Made by a program: the position numbers and the translations under genes. Source: Bryobacterales bacterium (GTDB lineage Bacteria > Acidobacteriota > Terriglobia > Bryobacterales > Bryobacteraceae). From it: a stretch of DNA of 64,000 nt. The notes under the pieces were generated by a model that saw only the letters and a program-made list of their open reading frames with translations, did not search any database and was not told where the DNA came from. Positions 36,682 to 45,410 of this stretch are shown in pieces. How positions within the stretch are numbered: position 1 is the stretch's first letter; the number at the start of each line of letters is the position of its first letter. The stretch is taken from the NCBI GenBank assembly GCA_003166865.1, contig PMUP01000041.1:98916-162915 (forward strand). The letters are read 5' to 3'.

Positions 36682-39063
36682 CGCTGATCGCATTTTGGAC
36701 TCGATCAGATCCAGGAGCTGGTCTTCGTTTTCCACCTGAACTCCAATCTTCAACCAATACAGGTTTACGCCGGCGCGCTCCAGCACCATGGGCGTGGACT
36801 CGGGCAGATTCATCGCGTCCTTCTCGGTGGTCAGCAAGACGCTGGAGCCGTGCATCTGAGCTTGCGCCGCCAAGCGCTGTACCTGCTCGCACGTGTAGTG
36901 GTGATGGTCGTCGAAAGCCCAGTGAAAGACCGGCGGAAGACACATCGATCGCAGCGTTCCCCAAAAGCTGTGTGGATTTGCGAGACCGCAGAACGCCGCC
37001 ACCGGACCCTCCAGCAGCTGTTCAGGTTTGCGAGTGCCGTAGTTCACCCAATCGCGTGGCTGCAGGCGAGCCCTGAAAATCGGCGCGTGCGTGTTCCACG
37101 CCCGCAGTTGCCGCCGCACGCCTTCATATAGCCTCCCGTGGGCCGCGCGCATGATCACGAACGCTCCGGCGCGCGATAGGGCGCTCATCGGTTCACGCAA
37201 GGCGCCCAGAGGAAACACTGCGCCGCCCGCGAACGGGTTCAGAGCATCGATGACCACCAGGTCCAGATCGCGCTGGAGGCGGGTGTGCTGGAATCCGTCA
37301 TCGAGAACGAAAACGTCGGGCTGATATTTTTCCTCGAGCAGGCGGCCCGTCACGAGGCGATTCTTACCGAGCCCCACGTGCGCGTATCCGGACTGGACGA
37401 AGATTTGGGCCTCGTCTCCAGTGACGCGGACTGGCGCCGGCTCGCCCGCTCCGATCAGTATCGTGGTTTCGATGGATTGCCGCCGATACCCCCGCGTCAA
37501 TATAGCCGGATGATGCCCGCGTTCGCTCAATCGCTCGGAGAGATGATCCACCATGGGAGTCTTGCCCGCCCCGCCCATGCTGATGCCGCCGACGCTGATC
37601 ACAGGCGTGCTCAGACGCCGTGCGCGCGCCGTTTTCCGGCGTTGCTGTCGCGCGCTCGCCAGCGCCCAAATCTTCGCAATGGGCCACAGCAGGAATCGTG
37701 CCGGGCTTAGCTGGCTCCAGCAAGGAACCGAGAGGTCGTGCTGGCGGAGAATCTCGGCCACGGCTTTCCGCGTTGCCCCACGTTTTGCTGCGGCGAGTGT
37801 TGCGGCCCGGGCGCCCAGTTCCTCTCGAAGTTGTGGCTGGTCGATCAAGTGAGCCACGGCGGCGGCGAGCTGGCTCGCATCGTTGATTTCCATGCAGGCG
37901 CGCTGCTCACGAAACTCCGCCGCAATCGCCGCGAAGTTTTCGAGATGCGGCCCGGTGATGATCGCGCGCCGCACCGCCGCCGGCTCCAGAACATTATGTC
38001 CGCCGCGCCGCGCCAGCGTTCCTCCCATGAAAACTACATCCGCCAACGGAAACAGGCTGGCCAGCTCGCCGATGGAATCCAGCAGCAAAACGCACGGCAG
38101 CGCTAAATCCCGTGGGACGTCGTCCGTACGGCGAACATATCGCACGCCGGCATCGCTCAGCTTTCGCTCGGCTTCGTCAAAGCGCTCCGGCTTGCGGGGA
38201 ACCAAAATCAATAGCAGCCCGGGCCGGCTGCGGCTCAGTTCTTGAAATGCGCGTATCACCACATCGTCTTCATCCACATCGTGGCGATCCGCCCCAGCCA
38301 TGGTGCTCGCGGCAATCCAAACCGTGGCGGGACGCAGCTTTTCGATCAGGCTCGTGATCATGCGCGGCGGTTCCGCACGAGATGGCTCGATGTCATATTT
38401 CAGATTGCCGATCACCTGCACCAAATGCCGCGGCGCTCCCAGCTCGATGTACCGGCGGGCATCTATCTCGCTCTGCGCCAGGATCGCGTCGGGCCGCTCG
38501 AAAGCATCTGAGAACAAGAATCGCCAGCGCCGATAGCTGGGGAAGGCTCGGTCCGATATTCGTCCGTTGACGATCACGAGGCCGCAGCGCGCCCGTTTTG
38601 CCTCGCGGTAAAGCACCGGCCAAATTTCCGTCTCGAGGATCACCACCAGCGCGGGCCGGACGCGCTCCAGCACCCGCCGCACGGCGAAGGCGTAATCGAT
38701 CGGCGCATGGAAGATGCCGTCCACCAAACCAGCCAGCCGCTCTTCGGCGATATCGCGTCCAGCCACCGTGGTTACCGAAACATACAGCGGGATGCTCGGG
38801 CTGCGCTCGCGAATTTCGCGCAGCAGTCCCGTGGCCGATATCACCTCTCCCACCGAAACAGCGTGCAACCAAATCGCACCCGGAGGCGTCGGCTGAAAGG
38901 ACTGGGGCGCGCCGCCCAAGCGTTCGGAAAACCCGCGAGCATACCCCGGATCGCGGACCGAGCGGTAAACGAAATAGAATACTAGCAGTGGAAAAGCGGC
39001 GATGCGAATCGCCCAGTTGAGGATTTGGATGAGAGCGCTTTCAATTTCCCTGATAATGTTCAT
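36652..39063 (-). CDS. Bifunctional Kdo transferase (WaaA) - lipid A 4'-kinase (LpxK) fusion
   Basis: 803 residues from ATG 39063. Residues 1 to about 445 are a complete WaaA/KdtA: an N-terminal membrane anchor, RLGG with AIWLHAVSVGEVISA (catalytic Glu), ILETEIWPVLYREAKR, IGNLKYDI and the sugar-nucleotide motif GGHNVLEPAA. Residues about 452-803 are a complete LpxK: ISVGGISMGGAGKTP (Walker A), LTRGYRR, GDEAQIFVQ, VFVLDDGFQHTRLQRDLDLV and FCGLANPHSFW. LpxK phosphorylates the lipid A disaccharide and WaaA then adds Kdo, so consecutive steps at the inner membrane are joined in one chain with no intervening stop. The 5' end overlaps the divergent gene at 39029 by 35 bases. Confidence 0.92.
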   Translation of the reverse strand: MNIIREIESALIQILNWAIRIAAFPLLVFYFVYRSVRDPGYARGFSERLGGAPQSFQPTPPGAIWLHAVSVGEVISATGLLREIRERSPSIPLYVSVTTVAGRDIAEERLAGLVDGIFHAPIDYAFAVRRVLERVRPALVVILETEIWPVLYREAKRARCGLVIVNGRISDRAFPSYRRWRFLFSDAFERPDAILAQSEIDARRYIELGAPRHLVQVIGNLKYDIEPSRAEPPRMITSLIEKLRPATVWIAASTMAGADRHDVDEDDVVIRAFQELSRSRPGLLLILVPRKPERFDEAERKLSDAGVRYVRRTDDVPRDLALPCVLLLDSIGELASLFPLADVVFMGGTLARRGGHNVLEPAAVRRAIITGPHLENFAAIAAEFREQRACMEINDASQLAAAVAHLIDQPQLREELGARAATLAAAKRGATRKAVAEILRQHDLSVPCWSQLSPARFLLWPIAKIWALASARQQRRKTARARRLSTPVISVGGISMGGAGKTPMVDHLSERLSERGHHPAILTRGYRRQSIETTILIGAGEPAPVRVTGDEAQIFVQSGYAHVGLGKNRLVTGRLLEEKYQPDVFVLDDGFQHTRLQRDLDLVVIDALNPFAGGAVFPLGALREPMSALSRAGAFVIMRAAHGRLYEGVRRQLRAWNTHAPIFRARLQPRDWVNYGTRKPEQLLEGPVAAFCGLANPHSFWGTLRSMCLPPVFHWAFDDHHHYTCEQVQRLAAQAQMHGSSVLLTTEKDAMNLPESTPMVLERAGVNLYWLKIGVQVENEDQLLDLIESKMRSASGRLNRVDR

Positions 39064-39634
39064 GGCCGCGGCCACGCTACTGGCCGACAACAACAAGGAC
39101 GCCGCCAAATTTTCGCCCGGCCCGGCTTCGTCCTATCCGGCCAAGCAGACCAATGACCACGTAACAGTGGCGGCAACTGCCTACGACACCGAAGAGCTGG
39201 CTCACTCGGCATTTGGGAAATTGAACCCCAATCAGTACGGCGTTCTGCCGATTCTGATCATCATACAGAATGACACGGACAAGGTTCTGAAGCTAGACCA
39301 TCTGGAAGCCCAGTACACGGGCGTGGATGGACGTGAAATAGAGGCCACGCCGGCCGATGAAGTTCAAACACTAGGCGGTACCGAGAGGCCCAACGTGCCG
39401 ACTGCCAACCCAATACCGATACATCGAAAGCACAAGAATCCGCTGAATGTTTGGGAGATCGACGGGCGATCGTTCTCAGCCAAGCTGCTTCCGGCGCACG
39501 AATCCGCCCACGGCTTTTTCTATTTTCAAACCACGCACCGGCCCGGTTCTAAGTTTTATTTGACCGGAATCAAGGTTGCGGCCACCGGCCAGGACATCTT
39601 CTATTTCGAGATTCCGCTGGAGAATCCCAAATAG
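39029..39634 (+). CDS. Secreted protein of unknown function
   Basis: 201 residues from ATG 39029, which has GAGG about seven bases upstream. The signal peptide is MRALSISLIMFMAAATLLA. The mature part has the phrases HVTVAATAYDTEELAHSAFG, GVLPILIIIQNDTDKVLKLD and GFFYFQTTH, suggesting one beta-sandwich domain of about 170 residues. No family is recognised. The gene is divergent from waaA-lpxK with overlapping 5' ends and converges, stop to stop, on a cyclophilin gene (no gap). Confidence 0.7.
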   Translation: MRALSISLIMFMAAATLLADNNKDAAKFSPGPASSYPAKQTNDHVTVAATAYDTEELAHSAFGKLNPNQYGVLPILIIIQNDTDKVLKLDHLEAQYTGVDGREIEATPADEVQTLGGTERPNVPTANPIPIHRKHKNPLNVWEIDGRSFSAKLLPAHESAHGFFYFQTTHRPGSKFYLTGIKVAATGQDIFYFEIPLENPK

Positions 39635-40342
39635 CTACTTCGCGGCGGGCGCGGTCTTGTCGGCAGGCGCGGCGGCGGGCTCGGCCGGAAGAATCTTCGC
39701 CAGCTTGATCTTGTCGATCATCGGGAAATTCTTGACTAGATACGCGTCACCCTCTTCTCGAATATGGTCTTGATCCGGACGCTCGGCGTAGCCGCTGTAG
39801 ATCATGTCGACGACATCCATCCCATCCGTCACCGTGCCAAACGGGGCGAACCCCCCAGGGTCCAGCCGGGCGTTGTCGCCGAAGTTGATGAATAGTTGCG
39901 TGGATCGCGAATTGGGCAGGGACGTCTTAGCGAACGTCACCATTCCGCGCTTATTGCTCTGCGTCACCGGATCGTCCTTGAGGTTCGCATTCTCCCAGGC
40001 TTTGCTCACGGCCGGGTTGGCGCTCATGCCGAATTGCGCCATGAAGCCCGGGAGCACCCGGAAGAACGCCGCGTTGGTGAAGAAGCCATTCTTCACCAGG
40101 TTGTAGAACCGGTCCGCGCCCAACGGCGCCCACTCTCGATGAACTTCAATTACGATATCGCCCTTCGTAGTCGTGAACTGCGCCTTGAATACTTCCGGGG
40201 CCTTGGCGTGCAATGATGCGGGATTCAGCAGCGACGGCCTGGCTGCCGGTGTTCCGGTCTTGGATGCCGTGCCCTTGCTGGTCGCGGGCGTCTGTGCCAG
40301 CAGCGCCGAACACAGGACAAAACTTGTGAATAGTGATTTCAT
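39635..40342 (-). CDS. Secreted cyclophilin-type peptidyl-prolyl cis-trans isomerase
   Basis: 235 residues. After a signal peptide (SLFTSFVLCSALLAQ) and a Thr/Ala/Pro-rich linker, the cyclophilin domain runs from about residue 55 to 215: TTTKGDIVIEVHREWAPLG, FYNLVKNGFFTNAAFFRVLP (catalytic Arg in FFRV), GMVTFAKTSLPNSRSTQLFI and FAPFGTVTDGMDVVD. The C-terminus is an Ala/Pro-rich tail. Probably assists folding of exported proteins. Its stop directly abuts that of the convergent secreted protein gene. Confidence 0.9.
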   Translation of the reverse strand: MKSLFTSFVLCSALLAQTPATSKGTASKTGTPAARPSLLNPASLHAKAPEVFKAQFTTTKGDIVIEVHREWAPLGADRFYNLVKNGFFTNAAFFRVLPGFMAQFGMSANPAVSKAWENANLKDDPVTQSNKRGMVTFAKTSLPNSRSTQLFINFGDNARLDPGGFAPFGTVTDGMDVVDMIYSGYAERPDQDHIREEGDAYLVKNFPMIDKIKLAKILPAEPAAAPADKTAPAAK

Positions 40343-40399
40343 AAAGCTCGATTATACTGAAAGTTGCGTGCCGCGTACCCGCTCCTGGGGACGCATGGT

Positions 40400-41518
40400 C
40401 TATACCAGAACCGTGAACGCCGTCTCGGTGCGCGTCACCGGCCGGTACAGCGTATCGCGCTCCATGGGCTCGCGGCCGGCCTCGCGAATCAGCCGCAGCA
40501 ACTCGCTTCGCCGCAGGCTTTGGCTAGTGGTGGCGCCCGCATCATGGTAGATCTTCTCTTCCACCACCGTGCCGTCCAGATCGTCCGAGCCAAAACGTTG
40601 CGCGATTTGCGCGATCCGGGGCGTCATCATGATCCAGTACGCTTTGATGTGGCTGATGTTGTCCAGCATCAGGCGCGACACCGCAATCATCTTCAAATCC
40701 AAGAACCCGGTGGTCGTTGGAATGTGCTCCAGCGCCGTGTTCGCGGGATGAAACGCCAGCGGAATGAAGGTCTGGAATCCACCGGTGTCGTCCTGCAACT
40801 CGCGCAGCTTCACCAGGTGATCCACGCGATCCTCTTCGGTTTCGATGTGACCATACAGCATGGTGCAGTTGGACTTCAACCCAAGTTGGTGCGCGGTCCG
40901 CGCGACCTCTAACCACTGATTGCCGTCAATTTTGTGATCGCAGATGATGCGGCGCACGCGATCGCTGAAGACTTCGGCGCCGCCGCCCGGCAGTGAGTCC
41001 ACGCCAGCGTCCATCAGCTTGATCAGCGTCTCTCGAATCGAAAGCTTACTGCGCTGCGCCAGGTACGCAATCTCAACCATCGTGAACGCCTTCAAATGGA
41101 CCTCGGGGAAGCGCTCCTTCAGCCCCCGCAGCATCTCGCAATACCAATCCAGCGTCAGTTCGGGATGCAAGCCGCCGACAATATGAAACTCCGTGACAGC
41201 TTCGCTCCAGCCTTCGCCCGCGCGGTGCCAAACCTCATCCAGGGACCAAGTATAGGCCTTCGGATCCTTGGCGCGCTTGCCGAACGCGCATAGCTTGCAA
41301 TTCGCCACGCAGACGTCGGTCGGATTGATATGGCGGTTGACGTTGAACCAGGTGATGCTGCCGTGTTTGCGCTCGCGCACAATGTTGGCCATGTAGCCCA
41401 GCGCCAAAATGTCGGAGCTTTGGAACAGCGCGACGCCGTCCTCGGCACTTAGACGAACATCCGCCCGAACCTTCTCCAGGATCGGCCGCAAGCGCTGGTC
41501 TTCGATATGAATCTGCAT
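40400..41518 (-). CDS. mqnE: Aminofutalosine synthase (radical SAM, menaquinone synthesis)
   Basis: 372 residues. The radical SAM cluster motif CVANCKLC has cysteines 70, 74 and 77, preceded by the conserved HINPTDV. YTWSLDEV, FHIVGGLHPELTLDWY and DSLPGGGAEVFSDRVR fit MqnE, with QWLEVARTAHQLGLKSNCTM downstream. MqnE joins 3-enolpyruvyl-benzoate with SAM to form aminofutalosine in the futalosine route to menaquinone. MqnC is a related radical SAM enzyme; the HINPTDVCVANC opening and length favour MqnE. It follows the prenyltransferase gene by 18 bases, so the pair is probably co-transcribed. Confidence 0.88.
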   Translation of the reverse strand: MQIHIEDQRLRPILEKVRADVRLSAEDGVALFQSSDILALGYMANIVRERKHGSITWFNVNRHINPTDVCVANCKLCAFGKRAKDPKAYTWSLDEVWHRAGEGWSEAVTEFHIVGGLHPELTLDWYCEMLRGLKERFPEVHLKAFTMVEIAYLAQRSKLSIRETLIKLMDAGVDSLPGGGAEVFSDRVRRIICDHKIDGNQWLEVARTAHQLGLKSNCTMLYGHIETEEDRVDHLVKLRELQDDTGGFQTFIPLAFHPANTALEHIPTTTGFLDLKMIAVSRLMLDNISHIKAYWIMMTPRIAQIAQRFGSDDLDGTVVEEKIYHDAGATTSQSLRRSELLRLIREAGREPMERDTLYRPVTRTETAFTVLV

Positions 41519-41536
41519 ACTGGATCCGCAAGGCCC

Positions 41537-42424
41537 TCAGGCCTTAAGGCCGAAGAAATACATGTCGGCCGCCCAAAACAGAAAGAATAGCACGCTCACG
41601 TAACCGTTGACCGCGAAGAAGGCTGCGTCCACGCGCGACAGGTCGTTGGCTCTTACCAGGCTGTGCTCGTACAGCAGGAGCAGCACGATGGCCGCGATGC
41701 CTGCCCAGCTCAACACACCCAGTCCAAACGAGACCGACAGCATCCCGAGACACGCGATCATCGCGACGTGGAGCAGGCGCGCCATCCACAGCGCCCCCGC
41801 CATTCCGAAGCGGCGCGGCAGGCTGAAGAGCCCGGCCCGCGAGTCAAATTCGTAGTCCTGGCACGAGTAAATGATGTCGAAGCCGGCTGTCCAGAACATG
41901 ACTGCGGCAGTGAGCCACAGAATCCTCGGATCGAGCGTACCCCGGACTGCGATCCACGCCGCCGCCGGCGCGATGCCGAGCGAAAATCCGAGGACCAGGT
42001 GCGAGAACGCAGTAAAACGCTTGGTAAATGAATAGAAGAACACCACCGCCAGGGCCAGCGGCGCCAGTTTCAAGCACAGCGGATTCAGCGCACGGGCCGC
42101 GAGCAGAAACACCAGCACCGAAACCAGCACGAAACCCCAGGCAAAGCGCGTGCTCAAGATTCCCGCCGGGATGTGACGCATGCGCGTCCGCGGATTGCGT
42201 GCGTCGATGTCCGCGTCCAAAATACGGTTGAAGGCCATGGCAGCCGACCGTGCGCCCACCATCGCCACCACGATCCCGAGCAGCTTGTAGCCGAATCCAC
42301 CTGCGTCGAAACGGCTCTCCCGGAATGCCAGCAACGCGCCGGTGAGCGCGAACGGGAGGGCAAACACGGAGTGCTCGAACTTGATCATCTCGAGCGTCAG
42401 CCGCAACCGTTTCCAAAAGCCCAT
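41537..42424 (-). CDS. mqnP: UbiA-family prenyltransferase of menaquinone synthesis (MqnP-like)
   Basis: 295 residues with about eight or nine membrane helices. The first Asp-rich motif is NRILDADIDARNPRTRMR and the second DIIYSCQDYEFD, both needed for prenyl diphosphate binding. EHSVFALPFALTGALLAFR at the N-terminus is typical of the UbiA/MqnP group. Placement next to mqnE supports prenylation of a futalosine-pathway naphthoate rather than ubiquinone synthesis. The ATG at 42424 lies 99 bases from the divergent DUF192 gene. Confidence 0.87.
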   Translation of the reverse strand: MGFWKRLRLTLEMIKFEHSVFALPFALTGALLAFRESRFDAGGFGYKLLGIVVAMVGARSAAMAFNRILDADIDARNPRTRMRHIPAGILSTRFAWGFVLVSVLVFLLAARALNPLCLKLAPLALAVVFFYSFTKRFTAFSHLVLGFSLGIAPAAAWIAVRGTLDPRILWLTAAVMFWTAGFDIIYSCQDYEFDSRAGLFSLPRRFGMAGALWMARLLHVAMIACLGMLSVSFGLGVLSWAGIAAIVLLLLYEHSLVRANDLSRVDAAFFAVNGYVSVLFFLFWAADMYFFGLKA

Positions 42425-42443
42425 TCCCGTCTTCCCCGTATTC

Positions 42444-42511
42444 CTTGTCTCCCTCGTATTCCTTATTCTTGAATTCTGAATTCTGCCTTCTGAATTCTGT
42501 CCCTCTTGCTA
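42444..42511. repeat. Short simple-sequence repeats between mqnP and the DUF192 gene
   Basis: The intergenic stretch contains GTATTCCTT twice, about 19 bases apart, followed by several copies of a TGAATTC-like heptamer (TTGAATTCTGAATTCTGCC and TTCTGAATTCTG). It is AT-richer than its surroundings. It looks like a small microsatellite tract, not a CRISPR array. No function is apparent beyond housing divergent promoters. Confidence 0.5.
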
Positions 42512-42523
42512 CCATTTTAGTTC

Positions 42524-42967
42524 ATGCGGAATCTTCTCCTCACCGCTCTACTGATTCTTACGTCTTGCGGCCCCAAAGCTACATCGCTCGAAGATTTTCA
42601 CACCCAACCCATCACGCTGCCCGGCGGCCAAGTGATCCGAGCGGAGATCATGATCAGCAATTTCGACCTGACGCGCGGCTTGATGTTCCGTACCTCTCTG
42701 GCGCCCGATCACGGGATGCTGTTTGTCCATGCTGAGGCCGGCAATTACCAGCACTGGATGTATCAAGTGCTCATCCCTCTCGACATCATTTGGCTGGACT
42801 CGAATCGAGATATCGTCGAGATGGCTGAAAATGCGCAGCCATGCAAAACGCAAGCGAGCAAGTGCGCGCAGTATGGAGGTAAGCAGATCTCGGCTTATGT
42901 GTTGGAGATCGGAGGCGGCATGGCCCGCAAGTACGGTCTGAGCGTCGGGCAGAGGGTCCAATGGTGA
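42524..42967 (+). CDS. DUF192 lipoprotein
   Basis: 147 residues. The N-terminus MRNLLLTALLILTSCG has a lipobox (LTSC), so the protein should be lipid-anchored. The rest is a DUF192 domain: TRGLMFRTSLAPDHGMLFV, HWMYQVLIPLDIIWLD and ISAYVLEIGGGMARKYGL. DUF192 proteins are small periplasmic beta-barrels of unknown function. The ATG at 42524 immediately precedes the signal sequence. Convergent with the CGNR regulator gene. Confidence 0.88.
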   Translation: MRNLLLTALLILTSCGPKATSLEDFHTQPITLPGGQVIRAEIMISNFDLTRGLMFRTSLAPDHGMLFVHAEAGNYQHWMYQVLIPLDIIWLDSNRDIVEMAENAQPCKTQASKCAQYGGKQISAYVLEIGGGMARKYGLSVGQRVQW

Positions 42968-43000
42968 CACCCACGCGGCGCAGCCTCAGCCAAATTGACC

Positions 43001-43597
43001 TCACCGTTTTTGCTGGGCTTTGAATCTTCGAGCCTTCATCCGATTGCCGCACACCTTCATGTCGCACCATCGCCGGGTATGGTTCTTGCTGGTATCCAGG
43101 AACAGCCAGCGGCACTCAGGATTGTCGCAAGCCCGCACGCTATGTACGGCATCAAAGTGTCCGGCGTCAGAGAGCATCAGATCGGATGCGCTGATGGACA
43201 GCACCCATAGCGGAAGCTCAGCGGCGTTTTCCTTCCAGTCCCATTCGAGCCCCTCTGGCTTCCAGCGGAGTTGCTGCTGAAAGCGCCCTGCCTGGATGGA
43301 TCGTTCCAGTATTCTGAGGGACGCCGCGGCGGGACTTCGTCCATCCAATCGGGCGTAAAGGATCTCCGCGATCGCCTCACGAAGTTCGATGCAGCGCTTC
43401 AGCACTTGCGCGCCTGAGGCATGCCGGAGCTTCCGCGCCTGTGCCACAGTCAAAATATTCGATTGCTCCGAGAAGCGAAGCAGGTCGTCGTAGCTCTTCA
43501 GTGAGTCTTCCGGTCCTTCCTTGCGGAAGCGCCAATCCAGCGTGTTGACCAGATCGAGCGCGGGGTGACCTGCGATCAATTCAAAGGTTGTCATCAT
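43001..43597 (-). CDS. CGNR zinc-finger transcriptional regulator (ABATE domain)
   Basis: 198 residues from ATG 43597 (a second ATG follows at 43594). The N-terminal half has the stress-sensing ABATE-type opening FELIAGHPALDLVNTLDWR. The C-terminal half is a CGNR zinc finger: ACDNPECRWLFLDTSKN and RRWCDMKVCGNRMKARR. The family includes repressors controlling divergent exporter genes. Here the divergent neighbour is an EamA transporter, and four GGTAAC-type motifs lie between them, so autoregulation plus control of the exporter is likely. Confidence 0.88.
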   Translation of the reverse strand: MMTTFELIAGHPALDLVNTLDWRFRKEGPEDSLKSYDDLLRFSEQSNILTVAQARKLRHASGAQVLKRCIELREAIAEILYARLDGRSPAAASLRILERSIQAGRFQQQLRWKPEGLEWDWKENAAELPLWVLSISASDLMLSDAGHFDAVHSVRACDNPECRWLFLDTSKNHTRRWCDMKVCGNRMKARRFKAQQKR

Positions 43598-43670
43598 CGG
43601 TAACCCCAATCGGTAACCCTCTAATCCATCTTGACAGGTTACTATCCCATCTGTAAAGTGGTAACTGTCT
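43597..43670 (+). promoter_or_regulatory. EamA promoter with repeated GGTAAC motifs (putative CGNR operator)
   Basis: TTGACA (43631-43636) and TAAAGT (43654-43659) are 17 bases apart and end 11 bases before the EamA ATG, so the transcript has a very short leader. GGTAACC occurs at 43599-43605 and 43612-43618 (13-base spacing, about one helical turn), inverted as GGTTAC at 43637-43642 inside the spacer, and as GGTAAC at 43660-43665 just after the -10. Sites overlapping the promoter suggest repression; binding by the CGNR protein is inferred from position. Confidence 0.6.
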
Positions 43671-44597
43671 ATGGTGACTACAACGGTTATCGATACGCCG
43701 GCGAATACCAGCCCCGCCCGGCCCGGCATCCGCGTCTTCCTTGCGTTTTTCGCCATCTACGTTTTCTGGGGAATGTCGTTCCTTGCCATCCGGATCGCGG
43801 TCCAGGAAGTGCCGCCCCTCTTCGCCGCCGGAACCCGATTCTTCATTGCGGGCGTTCTGCTCTACGGTTTCATGCGCTTCCGCGGGCAGCCTCGGCCAAC
43901 CAGAGCCCAATGGCGCAGCCTAGCCCTCCTTGGACTTCTCATGTTCGTTGCCGAGTACGGGCCGCTATTCTGGGCGGAAAAATACGTGCCGTCTGGCATC
44001 GCATCCGTACTCGAAGCGACGTTGCCCCTCATCACGCTGGTCATCGAGACGCTGGTCTTTCGGCAGCAGCGGTTCCACTGGCGTCTTCTCGTCTCCACTT
44101 TGCTCGGGTTCTGTGGAGTCGGAGTGCTGCTCTTGCACGGTGGAGAGCAGCAATTCGGCGTGCTTCCTTGTGTCGCAATTCTCACCGGGGCTACCGCCTG
44201 GGCGTTGGGTTCAGTGCTGAACCGTTCACTGGACTTGCCGGAATCCACGCCGTTAACCTCCGGCGCGGCGATGCTGCTGGGCGGTGGGATGCTGCTCGCG
44301 CTCTCCGCTTCATTCGGCGAGATGCACCCTTTCCCGCATGTTTCAATGCGCGCCGTGTGGGCCCTGCTCTATCTGATTGTGTGCGGATCTCTGCTCGGCT
44401 TCACCGCTTTCGTTTGGCTGCTGGCGCGCATGCCGGCCACTCGCGTGGCAAGTCATGCGTACGTCAATCCAGTGGTGGCCGTCGCGCTCGGCTACTTCGT
44501 TGCAAGCGAAATCGTCACAACTCGAACGCTCATTGGGGCCGCCCTCGTCCTGCTAAGCGTCTTTCTCATCCTGCGCAAGCAGAAAGCTGCCATTTGA
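43671..44597 (+). CDS. EamA/DMT-family transporter
   Basis: 308 residues with about ten membrane helices in two EamA repeats (roughly 20-150 and 165-300). Typical phrases are [47 protein letters not shown] and, in the second half, [23 protein letters not shown] with the [20 protein letters not shown] ending. Members export amino acids, metabolites or drugs; the substrate is unknown. Divergent from a CGNR regulator and preceded by a good promoter with repeated operators, so it is probably inducible. Confidence 0.9.
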   Translation: MVTTTVIDTPANTSPARPGIRVFLAFFAIYVFWGMSFLAIRIAVQEVPPLFAAGTRFFIAGVLLYGFMRFRGQPRPTRAQWRSLALLGLLMFVAEYGPLFWAEKYVPSGIASVLEATLPLITLVIETLVFRQQRFHWRLLVSTLLGFCGVGVLLLHGGEQQFGVLPCVAILTGATAWALGSVLNRSLDLPESTPLTSGAAMLLGGGMLLALSASFGEMHPFPHVSMRAVWALLYLIVCGSLLGFTAFVWLLARMPATRVASHAYVNPVVAVALGYFVASEIVTTRTLIGAALVLLSVFLILRKQKAAI

Positions 44598-44622
44598 GTC
44601 TCTCTGTTACCCTCAAGTAGAG

Positions 44623-45369
44623 ATGGATTCCGATCAATTGCGCGGGCTGCTCGAGCAAGTCCACGCGGGCGCCGTTGACGTCGACGCAGCCCTCGACCAG
44701 ATCCGGCACTTGCCGTTCGAGGATTTAGGTTACGCCAAGCTGGATCACCATCGCTTGCTGCGTCACGGCCTCACTGAGGTCGTGTTCGGAAAAGGCAAGA
44801 CGCCCGAGCAGATCGGCGCAATTGCCGCGCGGCTGCTCGACAAATCCGCCAACCTCCTGGTAACGCGCGCGGATCGCCACGCCGCGTCCCTGCTGAAAGC
44901 GGATTATCCGGACGCGGAACACTTTCCGCTTTCAGGCGCCGTCCGAATCTGGCGCGACCGAACCATTCGCGGAAAGGGGAAGCTGGCGATCGTTTGCGCC
45001 GGCACCAGCGATATCCCAGTCGCCGAAGAAGCGCAAGTGACGGCCGAAGTGATGGGCAACGAAGTGGAATCGATCTACGATGTCGGCGTGGCCGGCATCC
45101 ATCGCTTGATCGCCTCGAGCCAACGGCTGATGGAAGCGCGTGTTGTAGTGGTGGCCGCCGGCATGGAGGGAGCGCTTCCCAGCGTGGTTGGCGGCCTGGT
45201 TTCGGTTCCTGTGATTGCGGTGCCCACCAGCGTGGGATATGGCGCCAGCTTCAACGGCCTGGCTGCGTTGCTGGGTATGTTGAACAGTTGCGCCAGTAAC
45301 GTAACTGTCGTAAACATCGACAATGGATTCGGCGCCGGCTATGTGGCAAGCTTGATTAACCGGCTCTGA
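44623..45369 (+). CDS. larB: Nickel-pincer cofactor biosynthesis protein LarB
   Basis: 248 residues. The N-terminal region has [33 protein letters not shown], a LarB signature. The C-terminal half is a PurE-like domain: [41 protein letters not shown] and [13 protein letters not shown]. LarB carboxylates nicotinic acid adenine dinucleotide as the first step to the nickel-pincer nucleotide of lactate racemase-type enzymes. It is not the purine enzyme PurE, which lacks the N-terminal domain. larC and larE are not in the window. The 3' end carries a 15-base direct repeat. Confidence 0.92.
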   Translation: MDSDQLRGLLEQVHAGAVDVDAALDQIRHLPFEDLGYAKLDHHRLLRHGLTEVVFGKGKTPEQIGAIAARLLDKSANLLVTRADRHAASLLKADYPDAEHFPLSGAVRIWRDRTIRGKGKLAIVCAGTSDIPVAEEAQVTAEVMGNEVESIYDVGVAGIHRLIASSQRLMEARVVVVAAGMEGALPSVVGGLVSVPVIAVPTSVGYGASFNGLAALLGMLNSCASNVTVVNIDNGFGAGYVASLINRL

Positions 45370-45385
45370 TCTTGATTAACCGGCT
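45351..45385 (+). repeat. 15-base tandem direct repeat at the larB stop
   Basis: CTTGATTAACCGGCT occurs at 45351-45365 and again at 45371-45385, with a 20-base period. The first copy encodes the last residues of LarB and the second lies just after the stop. It looks like a local slippage duplication of the gene end. No hairpin or T-run was seen to suggest a terminator. Confidence 0.75.
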
Positions 45386-45410
45386 GTAAAGTTTTGCAAC
45401 AGAGCGCGGC

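Noticed and set aside
42444..42511. Short repeats considered as a CRISPR array
   Set aside because: Repeats are only 7-9 bases, imperfect and without uniform spacers; no cas gene is present.
44623..45369. larB considered as purE
   Set aside because: The protein has the LarB-specific N-terminal domain and no purK neighbour.
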